From contig OX465289.1 of NCBI GenBank assembly GCA_949987695.1, positions 181,938,270-182,002,269 on the forward strand: DNA of 64,000 nucleotides, in the 5' to 3' direction. The position numbers and the translations under genes were made by a program. Of this stretch, positions 12,371 to 20,945 are shown one piece after another. The notes beneath the pieces were generated by a model that was not told the origin of the DNA, searched no databases, and was given only the letters and a program-made list of their open reading frames with translations. Source of the stretch: Merzomyia westermanni (lineage: Eukaryota; Arthropoda; Insecta; Diptera; Tephritidae). The first letter of the stretch is position 1. Every line of letters begins with the position of its first letter.

Positions 12371-12374
12371 TTCT

Positions 12375-12690
12375 TTAGAGATTTCGTGTCGGTTTTCCAA
12401 CAAACCACAGAGAAGAAAATGAAATTAAATATTCTTTGGTACCCGCTGTCGCTAATGCGTAAGGGTCCGTAAGTCTTTCGAAGAATCTTTCTCTCGAATA
12501 CTCAGGTGATGTCAGTGTCCAAGCTTCTGCCCCATAAACCTTATTTATTTTCGTTCTTCGAGAGAGCACTTTACTTCTCAATTGGCAACTCAGGCAGAAG
12601 TAGAACTCGTTTGCGTGAGTGATTCTTCGTTGGATTTCTAGGCTGACATTTTTGTTGGTGTTAATGCTGGTGCCCAGATAAAAAAACTCT
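12375..12690 (-). mobile_element. LINE family A, internal ORF2 fragment
   Basis: The minus strand reads through TSINTNKNVS-like residues, LRSKVLSRRTKI, then YGAEAWTLTSPE and a frame-shifted segment equivalent to ERKVLRKI. The plus-strand copy at 45948-46230 has the same order (INTNNNVS, LKSKVFSRRTKI, YGAEAWTLTTSDEAALGVFE). About 25 bases between RRTKI and YGAEAW are missing here, and the right part drifts out of frame after 12480. This is the region just after the reverse transcriptase palm; no catalytic Asp is included. Confidence 0.75.
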
Positions 12691-12699
12691 AAAGAGGTT

Positions 12700-12959
12700 A
12701 AAAACTTATCTATGTAACTCTACCGGAGAAGTAATTAAAATATTGATTTATGCTTTACAATTGTTGAATATCCTATCTTATTTGTCGCTTCTCTTTATAC
12801 GAGAAGATTAAAACACGTTTCAAAAGTAATAATATTTTCTTCGGGACTTCTTTATTTTCCTCAATACAACGTTATGAAAGCAATTTCTTTTATATGAAAC
12901 AAAACACTTTAGCTCTTCGGAAAAATAACACACAAGCAAATAACAAGAAAAATAACAAG
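12700..12959. other. AT-rich spacer
   Basis: No motif recognised. Confidence 0.35.
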
Positions 12960-13209
12960 CACAATGTTGTACTAAAATTGATTGGCCTACAAAATTACGT
13001 CCTCCAAAATTTTCTAGAAACTCTGCCAAAAAATTTGCAGATTTCAATAAACTTATCTGAACTTTGGTAAGCTTTTAAATTTCTTTGTATGTTGTTTCTC
13101 ATATGGAATTTGCTATATTTTAAATGAAAACTATTAAAATTACAACCTCTTTTTATTTCTGCGAACAATATCCATTTTAATTTCACTACTATAATATTTA
13201 ACACAGCTG
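12960..13209 (+). mobile_element. Half copy (right arm) of the CAGTTGTG foldback MITE
   Basis: The sequence ends with TTTCACTACTATAATATTTA and AACACAGCTG followed by TA, matching the right end of the copies at 33813-34448 and 40025-40662. Inside, GTACTAAAATTGATTGGCCT, AATTTTCTAGAAACTCTG and TATATTTTAAATGAAAA match the right halves of those copies. The left arm is absent, so this is a truncated copy of a TA-flanked, Tc1/mariner-type non-autonomous element. Confidence 0.7.
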
Positions 13210-13210
13210 T

Positions 13211-14348
13211 AGGTAAGTAAGGATTAAGTTTTAGATGAGAAATCATGAAATGTTCTTCTTTCCTTCAAAAGGTCCGTGTAGCAAATAAACTACGGATAAT
13301 GATTTCTAACCCTTTCACTATCAATTCCCATACCTTTGGAGTGTAGTTTACGCTTAAAACAATAAAACCGCTCATTCCGACTATAGTCGGGTCTTGGTAC
13401 CGAAATGATTCAAGTTTTACACCACCAAGCGCTGTCAATTCCGTATAACTCGGTGGAGACCTAATCCATTACTCATCTAAATAGGACGAAGTGCTGTTAC
13501 TGCCAACAACAAAGCCAAAAACAACAACAAAAGCTATTTTCTAATACTATCTTTTAACATCGAAACACACTGTTCAGTTCAGCGATAGTAGACCTGAAGT
13601 TATGACTATCTTTAAAACACTAAGCTACAGTGATAAAACGTCTTTTCTCAACTTCCTTCAACGTTTCTCGGTAGTAACCCTTCTTCATAGATTGAAGTAA
13701 CTTCCATTCATATTAATATATCTTTACCTACTCAGTCTTCAATTGAGTTTCCTGGCTGTAATACATAAATATTTAGCTGCTACCAAAACATTTACTGTCA
13801 CCATCATTTATCCTAGAACATCCAATAAACGTCTATGAAAAGCGATTTAATTAAATTTGATAAATGTAGTTACGTTTGTAGTGTGTGGAAATTGGTATTG
13901 TCGAGTCTCAAAATTGTGTCACAGATGATTTGTTGCATGAAGTAATGCCATACGACATTGGTACATATTTTATGAGTCCACACATGCATGTAGACAAAGT
14001 GAGGGGATATCAATGACTGCTAAATTATGTGGACTATACAACGAGAGGAGTTGCAGAACGCACAAATTGCTGGTGTTAAAGGTACAAATCATGCGGCAGA
14101 GCGAAAAGGGGCAACGGCTTCTAGGGTGCATTGTTCGAAGAAACCGCTTAGAAATGAGCTTTGCTTCCCTGCTTGTATGAGTCTTATTGTAAGAAGTTTC
14201 GGCATAAGCTAGGAGATCTTTTTTGAGTGTTTCTTCTTCTTTATTTAAATGACGTTTAACCGTTCAAATGATTTTGGCTGTCTTGCATAAACTACTTTTG
14301 AGTTTCAACTACGATCGCGACCGCTTATATCCAGAGATTTGCTTAGGC
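13211..14348. other. Spacer
   Basis: No gene or element end was recognised. Two small plus-strand frames (14027-14212, 14268-14450) have no domain; the second runs into the duplicated block that follows. Confidence 0.35.
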
Positions 14349-15490
14349 TTCCATTATAAAGAGCTTTGGTCATCTAAGGAAATGAGACATTATCTTGAAG
14401 TTCGATGTGCAGAAACGAAACTTTGTCCAAAGCTCCCTAAGTGCATCTAATCATGCCAAATATCCGATAGAAAAGGAACCGAAAAGGTTCTTAGCCATGC
14501 TTCAGCTACAGCAGACAATTTCCACAGATATTGTTCCCAGTCCCTCTGCCAGTTATTTATGTCTTTAATGCAGTGGTTCTTATGTTGAATACTCATCTTT
14601 TTCGCATGCGTTTATATATTCCATTGATTGGTGCAGACTAATGTTAATCTAAAGGTGTCGGCCTTAGATCTATCAATGCGAAGGCTCTTTGAAAGATAGT
14701 ATAAAATTTTGGAAACAGAAATGCCACAATCGGGACCAACGTAACCCGCAGTATGTTATCGGGACCCTAAATGAGAAGAGACCGACTGCTGAGTGGAAGA
14801 TCACCCTATTTAAAAATAATTTTCAAAAACGCCCTATATCAGAATTTGTTTGAATAACACTCTATTTCAGAATTTGATTCAAAAACGACTTATCTCAGAA
14901 CTTTTTTCAACAACGCCCTATTCCATTATAAAGAGCTTTGGTTATCTAAGGAAATGAGACATTATCTTGAAGTTCGATGTGGAGAAACGAGACTTTGTCA
15001 AAAGCTCCCTAAGTGCATCTAATCATGCCAAATATCCGATAGAAAAGGAACCGAAAAGGTTCTTAGCCATGCTTCAGCTACAGCAGACAATTTCCACAGA
15101 TATTGCTCCCAGTCCCTCCAGCCAGTCTTTAATGCCGCCGCAGTGGTTCTTATGTTGAATACTCATCTTTTTCGCATGCGTTTATATATTCCATTGGTTG
15201 GTGCAGACTAATGTTAATCTAAAGGTGTCGGCCTTAGATCTATCAATGCGAAGGGTCTTTGAAAGATAGTATAAAATTTTGGAAACAGAAATGCCACAAT
15301 CGGGACCAACGTAACCCGCAGTATGTTATCGGGACCCTAAATGAGAAGAGACCGACTGCTGAGTGGAAGATCACCCTATTTAAAAATAATTTTCAAAAAC
15401 GCCCTATATCAGAATTTGTTTGAATAACACTCTATTTCAGAATTTGATTCAAAAACGACTTATCTCAGAACTTTTTTCAACAACGGCCTA
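14349..15490 (+). repeat. Tandem duplication, two copies of about 570 bp
   Basis: Copy 1 is 14349-14920 and copy 2 is 14921-15490. Both begin with TTCCATTATAAAGAGCTTTG and end with TTTTTTCAACAACG(C/G)CCTA. Differences are few: single substitutions in the first 100 bases and a small rearranged patch near 14545-14570 versus 15115-15145, where copy 2 lacks a few bases of copy 1 and gains CCGCCG. The high identity indicates a recent duplication relative to the other repeats here. Each copy includes the left arm of the foldback described at 15346-15729. No domain is recognisable in the small frames. Confidence 0.9.
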
Positions 15491-15729
15491 TCTGAGAATT
15501 CGATTCAAAAACGCCCTATTTCAGCTGATATTGATATTGATATTGAATTTTCGTTCAGATAGGGCATTTTTGAAACTCATTCTGCGATAGGGCGTTCTTT
15601 AGCCAAATTTTAAAAGAGGGCGTTATTGAAAACAATTTTGAGGTGGTTTGTTCATCAAAGAAATTCTGAGATAGAGCGTTTTTGAAAAATATTTTCAAAT
15701 AAGGTGATCTTCCAATCAGCAGTCGAGAC
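15346..15729. repeat. Foldback (long inverted repeat) built of short CGCCCTAT-containing units
   Basis: The left arm starts GACCGACTGCTGAGTGGAAG and the right arm ends with CTTCCAATCAGCAGTCGAGAC, the reverse complement with few changes. Inside both arms, units of roughly 30 bp repeat the form TCAAAAACGCCCTATCTCAG then AATTTG. The centre is near 15524-15550 at repeated GATATT triplets. The copy 1 duplicate (14781-14920) carries only the left arm. Such foldbacks are typical of FB-like or MITE-type elements; the family is not recognised. Confidence 0.7.
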
Positions 15730-15734
15730 GCTCT

Positions 15735-15883
15735 TGGCTAAAAAACGAAACATGAGACTGAATTTCTCGCTAGCTCGACTATCATGAGATGCTCACTGCG
15801 ATAAGTAATGCCCACCGATCTGCAGGAACAACACTGACGAAGAACAAAATTATGGAAGTGAAATCGAATACGGCATATTATAT
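15735..15883. other. Spacer between foldback and Harbinger complex
   Basis: About 150 bases with no recognised motif. Confidence 0.35.
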
Positions 15884-15942
15884 ACCAGGTCCCGAATCGT
15901 CAAAGTCGTGAACGAGAAACTCGCTACGTAAAGATGTTAATA

Positions 15943-16312
15943 CAAGGTGGCGCAAAAGTAATCCTCCTATCAGAAAATGCTATAAATTTTGCGATTGGCC
16001 TCTAAAGTCAGTTCTGTTTTGACATTTGTGTAGTAAATACATGCGAAATACACGTTAATAAACAATGTTACACTACACTGCTCCAGAACGCGGAATATTG
16101 CTGACTATTTATTTGACCAATAATCGGTCGGGGCCAAACGGTTACTGTGAATGGTGAGCGCTACAGAGCAATGATCAACGAGTTCTTTTTGCCGCAACTT
16201 GATGAATTGGGGTTGGAAAACATGTGGTTCCAACAAGACGGTGCAACAGCACACACTGCACGTGCCACAACCGATATGCTGAACATCGGAAGCTTACTTT
16301 TGCGCCACCTTG
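15943..16312 (+). mobile_element. 370-bp internally deleted mariner-like element with perfect 19-bp inverted repeats and TA duplication
   Basis: The left end CAAGGTGGCGCAAAAGTAA is the exact reverse complement of the right end TTACTTTTGCGCCACCTTG. TA flanks both sides (15941-15942 and 16313-16314), the target duplication of the Tc1/mariner superfamily. Inside, the plus strand from about 16141 reads VTVNGERYRAMI, then LENMWFQQDGATAHTARAT, the block around the second catalytic Asp of a mariner-like transposase. Everything before VTVNG and after TTDML is deleted, and the frame runs through the right inverted repeat into host DNA. It cannot encode a functional transposase. It is inserted in the left end of the Harbinger remnant, so it is younger. 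Confidence 0.9.
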
Positions 16313-16581
16313 TATCGGATTATGACAACGGATATGTGAGCATACAAATTTATCAAAAATCGGGATGATAACGAACGTGAACGAGTAGATGAACGTACTC
16401 GTTCGTTCGAATTTTCACTCGTTCACATATTGTCAATCGAATGCGCAACAAATTGAAGCAAAAACCAAATATTTAAAAATGTAAGCATATTAAAATTATA
16501 TTTGTATATGTTTATTATTTTAACTACCTTTTTTGATAAAGCACAAACTGTAATAAACTTAGTTTAACGCAAAAAGACATA

Positions 16582-16659
16582 ATGGCGAAATTTATGAGCG
16601 AACATCCCGATTTGGCCAAAAATGTTATACCAAACGCTGCTCATCTTATAACTAACTAA
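16582..16659 (+). pseudogene. Possible MADF/Myb-like accessory protein fragment of Harbinger
   Basis: A 25-codon frame begins ATGGCG and reads MAKFMSEHPDLAKNVIPNA before a stop. FM-EHPDLA is a pattern common near the start of the MADF/Myb-like DNA-binding protein that Harbinger elements encode besides the transposase. Its position inside the Harbinger remnant, on the opposite strand to the transposase, fits the two-gene layout. The motif is short and the rest of the domain is absent, so chance cannot be excluded. Confidence 0.35.
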
Positions 16660-16688
16660 AAATAAAAAAATATTAAATTACACACATA

Positions 16689-17392
16689 CGAGGTGTGTTC
16701 AAAAAGTATCGCGAATTTTGTGTTTTTTCAAAAATTATTTATTTATTCATCAATATCTATTTTGTCCTCTTCAAAGTAATCCCCATGAGATATTATACAC
16801 TTGTGCCAACGGTTTTTCCAATCTTCGAAGCACTTCAAAAAATCATTTTTTTGTATCTTGTTCAGCTCCTCCTTCGATGCCGTCTTTATCTCGTCAAGAG
16901 AAGCGTAACGTCGTCCTTTCATGGGCCTCTTCAGTTTAGGGAGCAAGAAAAAGTCACAGGGGGCCAGATCTGGGGAATACGGTGGCTGCGGCATCATTAG
17001 TGTGTTGTTTTTGGCCAAAAAGTCGCGCACAAGCAACGATGCGTGAGCAGGGGCGTTATCGTGGTGCAAAAGCCAATTTTTGTTCTTCTTTGCACATCTT
17101 CTCGGCCTTCTGAGAACATTTTGTACCACCGATAAACGTTGCTTCGGTCCAAGGTAGCTTCTCCGTATGCCACAGTCAACATTCGGAATGCATCCGCGCA
17201 CTTAATTTCGTTTTTCACACAAAATTTGCAAGCAAAGCAGCTGTCAACAATTAACTGAACATTCAAAATGGCCGAGCTTGTCGGCATAAGTGAGAGATAG
17301 GAGTACCAACATAACGCCACAAAAAATTCGAAATTCGAATATACGTAACCAGCGAAAATTCAAAATTCGCGATACGTTTTGAACACACCTCG
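16689..17392 (-). mobile_element. Mariner-family element, 704 bp, internally deleted (copy 1)
   Basis: The ends CGAGGTGTGTTCAAAAAGTA and the reverse complement of 17373-17392 (CGAGGTGTGTTCAAAACGTA) form an inverted repeat of about 32 bp with one mismatch. TA is duplicated on both sides (16687-16688, 17393-17394). The element lies inside the Harbinger remnant, 25 bases into the apparent intron after its second coding exon. It carries the 5' and 3' parts of a DD34D mariner transposase joined by a deletion. A second copy with a different deletion lies at 50269-51238 in the same orientation. Confidence 0.95.
16743..17287 (-). pseudogene. Mariner transposase remnant (N-terminal HTH plus C-terminal DDE half), frameshifted
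   Basis: From an ATG at 17287 the frame reads into CVKNEIKCADAFRMLTVAYG and YRWYKMFSEGRED, the first helix-turn-helix of mariner transposases. Near 17095 a deletion joins this to the other frame at KNKNWLLHHDNAPAH. The second catalytic Asp (HDNAPAH) and the third (PYSPDLAPCDFF) are separated by 34 residues, the mariner DD34D spacing. The C-terminus (KRPMKGRRYASLDEI ... CFEDWKNRWHKCIISHGDYF) is intact to the stop at 16743. The first catalytic Asp and the second DNA-binding helices are missing. Non-functional; several hundred bases lost relative to a typical mariner of about 1.3 kb. Confidence 0.95.
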
Positions 17393-17417
17393 TACATTTA
17401 TGTTAATTTGAATTTAC

Positions 17418-17883
17418 CTCCAGGAATTCTATGTTTTGCCACAAACCACTCCTTGTACCTTTGCGAATCATCCAGTTCGAAACGTATAAACTCCGGACAC
17501 ACTTTTTCTTCCATTTCAAGGAGTAGTGCGGATGTCAACTTGGATATGGTGTTCGGGCAAATTCCAAACAAATAATAACTGCCTATATTGTGTTGATATC
17601 CGCCACTCGCAAGGAGCGAAAAAGTTGCAGCTAGTTGCAGGACTGAAGACACCGATTTATTGAATGAGGACATAATTGAACGCCTCCTTGTTAATCCGAA
17701 ATCGTTTAATAAAGCTGCGAAATATAAACGCAGATGTTGATTTTTCTATATGTGCATATATCGGACTTACGCATTATTTGATAGCGCCAGTGGGTTACTT
17801 TCATCTTTGAGTTGTTTGCGCACAACTTTCTTATCGTTTTCACTATCACTTCAGCTTAAATAAAATAAAAAACTAGGATCCAT
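17418..17883 (-). pseudogene. HARBI1-like Harbinger transposase, N-terminal exons with intron, disrupted
   Basis: Exon 1 runs from an ATG at 17883 to 17771 and reads MDPSFLFYLS, an in-frame TGA at codon 11, then SDSENDKKVVRKQLKDESN and PLALSNNA. A 56-nt intron (17770-17715) has a GTAAGT donor and a TATATTTCGCAG acceptor and joins in phase to FIKRFRINKEAFNYVLIQ. A stop and frame change follow, and the frame continues as VLQLAATFSLLASGGYQHN, GICPNTISKLTSALLLEMEE, then CPEFIRFE, DSQRYKEWF and HRIPG. A G|GTAAAT donor at 17417 ends exon 2, where family members continue into the first DDE motif. That catalytic part is absent. LASGGYQ with the -IPG ending is characteristic of insect Harbinger transposases. 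Confidence 0.85.
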
Positions 17884-18112
17884 TGTCTTTTTACAATTTC
17901 ATTTTATTTGTGACAACCTTTTTTTGACATTTAAACGCCTATTGTTACTTCCAAAACTGAAGAAGAAAACAATCGATAGCACAACTGACAATTACGATTC
18001 GTTCACTTTGTGCTGTAATAATCCGATATTCTTCACTCGCTGCTCGATTGACGTAATGCTTAATCTCACGATTGTGAACTCGTAAACGACTATGACGATT
18101 CGGGTCCAGATA

Positions 18113-18930
18113 TAAAAGTGTTATTTGTGTGAGGCACGACATCATATACTTTAAATGTTTAATCCACAAATGCACCGGGAAACATACCAGTCAGCACTTT
18201 CCCAATGAACACCGCAATCCAGGCAGAATCACCAAAAGTAGCTGCAAGGAAATGCGACCTTCTCTGCAAAGACGGCACAGCCTTGGTGTGAATACTTAAA
18301 AAAGACCAAACTCCTACTTATCCCCACTAAACCCGTATGTCCGCGGTCTGTCGCATCACGACTCCCATCTTTTTAACTCTTCAACTGAGAAGGCAGTCCT
18401 AATAGCAAACTCATTGAGGCCATTGAAAGGCGAAAAATTCTGGTGTCAACTTGCTGCTTAGGTAGAGAGAAATTATACTACAAAATCAGCAACACCTGAA
18501 TAAGATCTGTTAAAGATTTTTCGACATTAAAGCATACTTAATTAAATTTAAAGGCTCTTTCAAATTTTTCTAATTTCTAAGCGAAACAAATTTCATTCTA
18601 GGGGTCTGCTGTAGGCGCAACAATGAACCGTTGTATGTTTTGTCTTTTCATGCGTTAATCATTTACTTAACGATTTGTCAGCGACAAGCAATTGCAAATT
18701 GTCAGTTACAACAACAAAATGAAAATTAATTGTTAATCGCTTTGGATAAATGCGTATTACTTAGCAACAACAACAAAAGCGTCATCAACGAAAAGGTATC
18801 GAACATGCATTTGAACAACGATGTCAGTACATAGCTTATACGTTCCCTGCTGGAAAAATTTGTTGAAGTCGTATTGGAAGTATGAAACTAGTAAACCATG
18901 TGATATGAATTACAGTTAGACAACCATATT
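18113..18930. other. Spacer
   Basis: No gene or repeat recognised; scattered (CAA)n words near 18710 and 18770. Confidence 0.35.
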
Positions 18931-18939
18931 AATGATGTA

Positions 18940-19205
18940 CTACTCATTCCATTTAACTGTGGATCTAGCTCGCTCGTTCTGCTTCTCTTACTCCCTCTAT
19001 TTTCCGATTTCTGTGTTCCATGTCTTCTTTATCTATGTATTCTCGCTCTCCATTTCTATGAACTCTCTGCTACTATCTATTTGTACTCTATCCGTCTCTC
19101 TCTATATAGTCTCTCTCATTCTGTGTTTGTACTCCCTCTCTCGCTCCTTATGTATGCATATCTTTCTATCTTTTTTTTTCTTTTTCGTCATTCTTTGTCT
19201 AGGTT
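18940..19205 (+). repeat. Pyrimidine-rich TCTC/CTTT low-complexity tract
   Basis: The plus strand is dominated by C and T, with CTCTCTC, TCTATCT and CTTTTTTTTT words. The open frames here (92 and 61 codons) consist of Ser, Leu, Phe and Tyr and follow composition. Confidence 0.6.
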
Positions 19206-19209
19206 TTTA

Positions 19210-20510
19210 AGGGTTTTGTTTTACACTAGCAGGGTAACCGGCGTAGATAAATTTAAAAAAAATTAATCCGTAAAGGTTAAATTTTTTGACCAAAACACTC
19301 CCCAAAACCCAAATAATATTTTTTTTTTCAAAAAACTGCTATCGCCAACGTTTTAAGCGGACATTTTTGGGTCGGACAGGGTATACATGAACATTTTAAA
19401 ATCAAATAAAATTTTTTTTAGTAGGTCATGAAAAAAACCCTAAAAATCAAAGTCGAAAAAAGTAAAAAAAATTAAATTTCGCAGGCTCGAAAGTTATTTT
19501 TTTGGGTATGCGTAGTGGAAATTTTTTTTCCTGATCCAAAAACTTATCGAAATATCGATGGCGCGATATCGGTTAACTTTCGTCCATACAAATCGACCCA
19601 ACCTATTATACCTATGTACCCTATTATATATATGTACCCTAAGTTTTGGTTTACAATGGCTTGAATCTACATACACTAGACGGAATAAGTTTTTTTGCCA
19701 TGTTCACCAATTTGGCTTCAGTGAAATAATTTAAAAGAATAGGTTTCCCCAAACATATAGGTCGAAATTAAATACGAAAAATGTAAATTATAGTTTAAAA
19801 TAAATTTCCATAGAAATTATCAGGGTTTTTCGGAATTTTCTGATTTTGTGGAGTATCAATTTCAGTATAGAAAAATTTCCCGTTTTATTTCCCTTTTCTT
19901 TTTTCGCAGTATAAAGGCAAAACAAAATCGGTACATGTTGTAATGATCATCGATCAACGGCAACTATTTAATTTGCAGGCGACTGCCTGTTCCGACTTAA
20001 TTGACTGTAAATACTTTCGCGCTGATTTTCCTTCGTTTTGCGGCACAAGTTAGAGAGGGACAAACCACCAGAGCAGTGTTTTTGATCTGTTAGTACTTTT
20101 TATTGTATATTGCTACATTTTTCTAAAAATTCGATCCGATACCGGGGTCTAAATACTCGATGCCAAAAAGTATCGCTATAAAAATATCGGGTACAAAATA
20201 TCGGTATCGAAGGGCAAAAGTATCGATATGGTATCTAATCGTATCGAAATTCGTGTCCCTATCAATCCCAAATCGAGGTTTTTCACCGGGAAAATGAGGA
20301 GGCCAATCCCGATCTTATACCTCAAAGCCACAAGTGCTCGCACTAATCTATATCTATATATATAAAATTCAAATTATGTATGTATATATATATATATATA
20401 TCTATAGATCGACTTGCGTCCTAAACGTACCAAGCGATCGTAACCAAATTTGAAACACGAACTGGATACCTTACCGGGATGGTCATGGTCTAAAAAATAT
20501 TTTGATATAT
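19210..20510. other. Spacer with TATCGATA-rich patch
   Basis: Between about 20140 and 20260 the words TATCG, ATATCGG and TATCGATA recur roughly every 15-20 bases. A (TA)n run lies at about 20380-20400. No gene was recognised. Confidence 0.4.
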
Positions 20511-20513
20511 ATA

Positions 20514-20945
20514 GGGGGCGTGGCACCTCCCATACAAATGGAATTTTTTATAGTCCATATCTCTGGAAGTATTTAGGCTAGAAAAGTGAAATTTGGGAAG
20601 GGGTTATATGAGGTTAATCCCTAACACCTCCAAGAAAACTGGGAAAAACGAAAAAGGGGGCGTGCCACCTCCCGTATAAATGGAATTTTTCATTATCCGT
20701 ATCTCTGGAAGTATTTACGTTAGGCCACTGAAACTTGGTAAGGGGTTATATGAGATTAATCCCTACCACCTCCAAAAAAAACTGGGGATAACGAAAAACG
20801 GGGCGTGGCACCTCAAATACAACTGGTATTTTTCATAGTCCATATATCTGGAAGTATTTGGGCTAGAAAAGTGAAATTTGGTAAGGGGTTATATGAGGTC
20901 AATCCCTAACACCTGCATTTTTTTTATAGAAATGGGGGGTGGAAC
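20514..20945 (+). repeat. Tandem array, three units of about 142 bp (GGCGTGGCACCTCC repeat)
   Basis: Units start at about 20514, 20656 and 20799, and a fourth is cut off near 20934. Each contains GGGGCGTGGCACCTCC, TGGAATTTTTCAT, ATCTCTGGAAGTATTT, GTGAAATTTGG and AAGGGGTTATATGAG with AATCCCTA. The units are clearly diverged. Arrays of this size occur inside Helitron/Helentron-type elements of flies; no element ends were identified here. A lone related unit is at 10195-10310. Confidence 0.8.

Larger units (their letters stand above)
15884..18112 (-). mobile_element. Harbinger (PIF/Harbinger) element remnant, invaded by two mariner-type insertions
   Basis: Diverged inverted ends bracket the block. 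On the left, CCCGAATCGTCAAAGTCGT lies at 15891-15909. On the right, the reverse complement of 18087-18105 reads CCCGAATCGTCATAGTCGT. When the 370-bp insert at 15943-16312 is removed, the left end continues into ATATCGGATTATGACA, paired on the right by AATATCGGATTATTACAG near 18016-18030. Between the ends lie a HARBI1-like transposase pseudogene (minus strand) and a short plus-strand stretch resembling the MADF-type accessory protein. The region that should encode the DDE catalytic core is missing. Exact ends and the 3-bp target duplication expected of Harbinger could not be fixed. The assignment rests on the protein match plus the inverted ends. Confidence 0.7.

Noticed and set aside
14781..15729. 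CRISPR-like array of CGCCCTAT-containing units
   Set aside because: Units are degenerate and irregular, without unique spacers, and lie in a eukaryotic foldback.
16695..17000. Plus-strand frames inside mariner copy 1 (and 50223-50625 in copy 2)
   Set aside because: Antisense shadows of the transposase pseudogenes.
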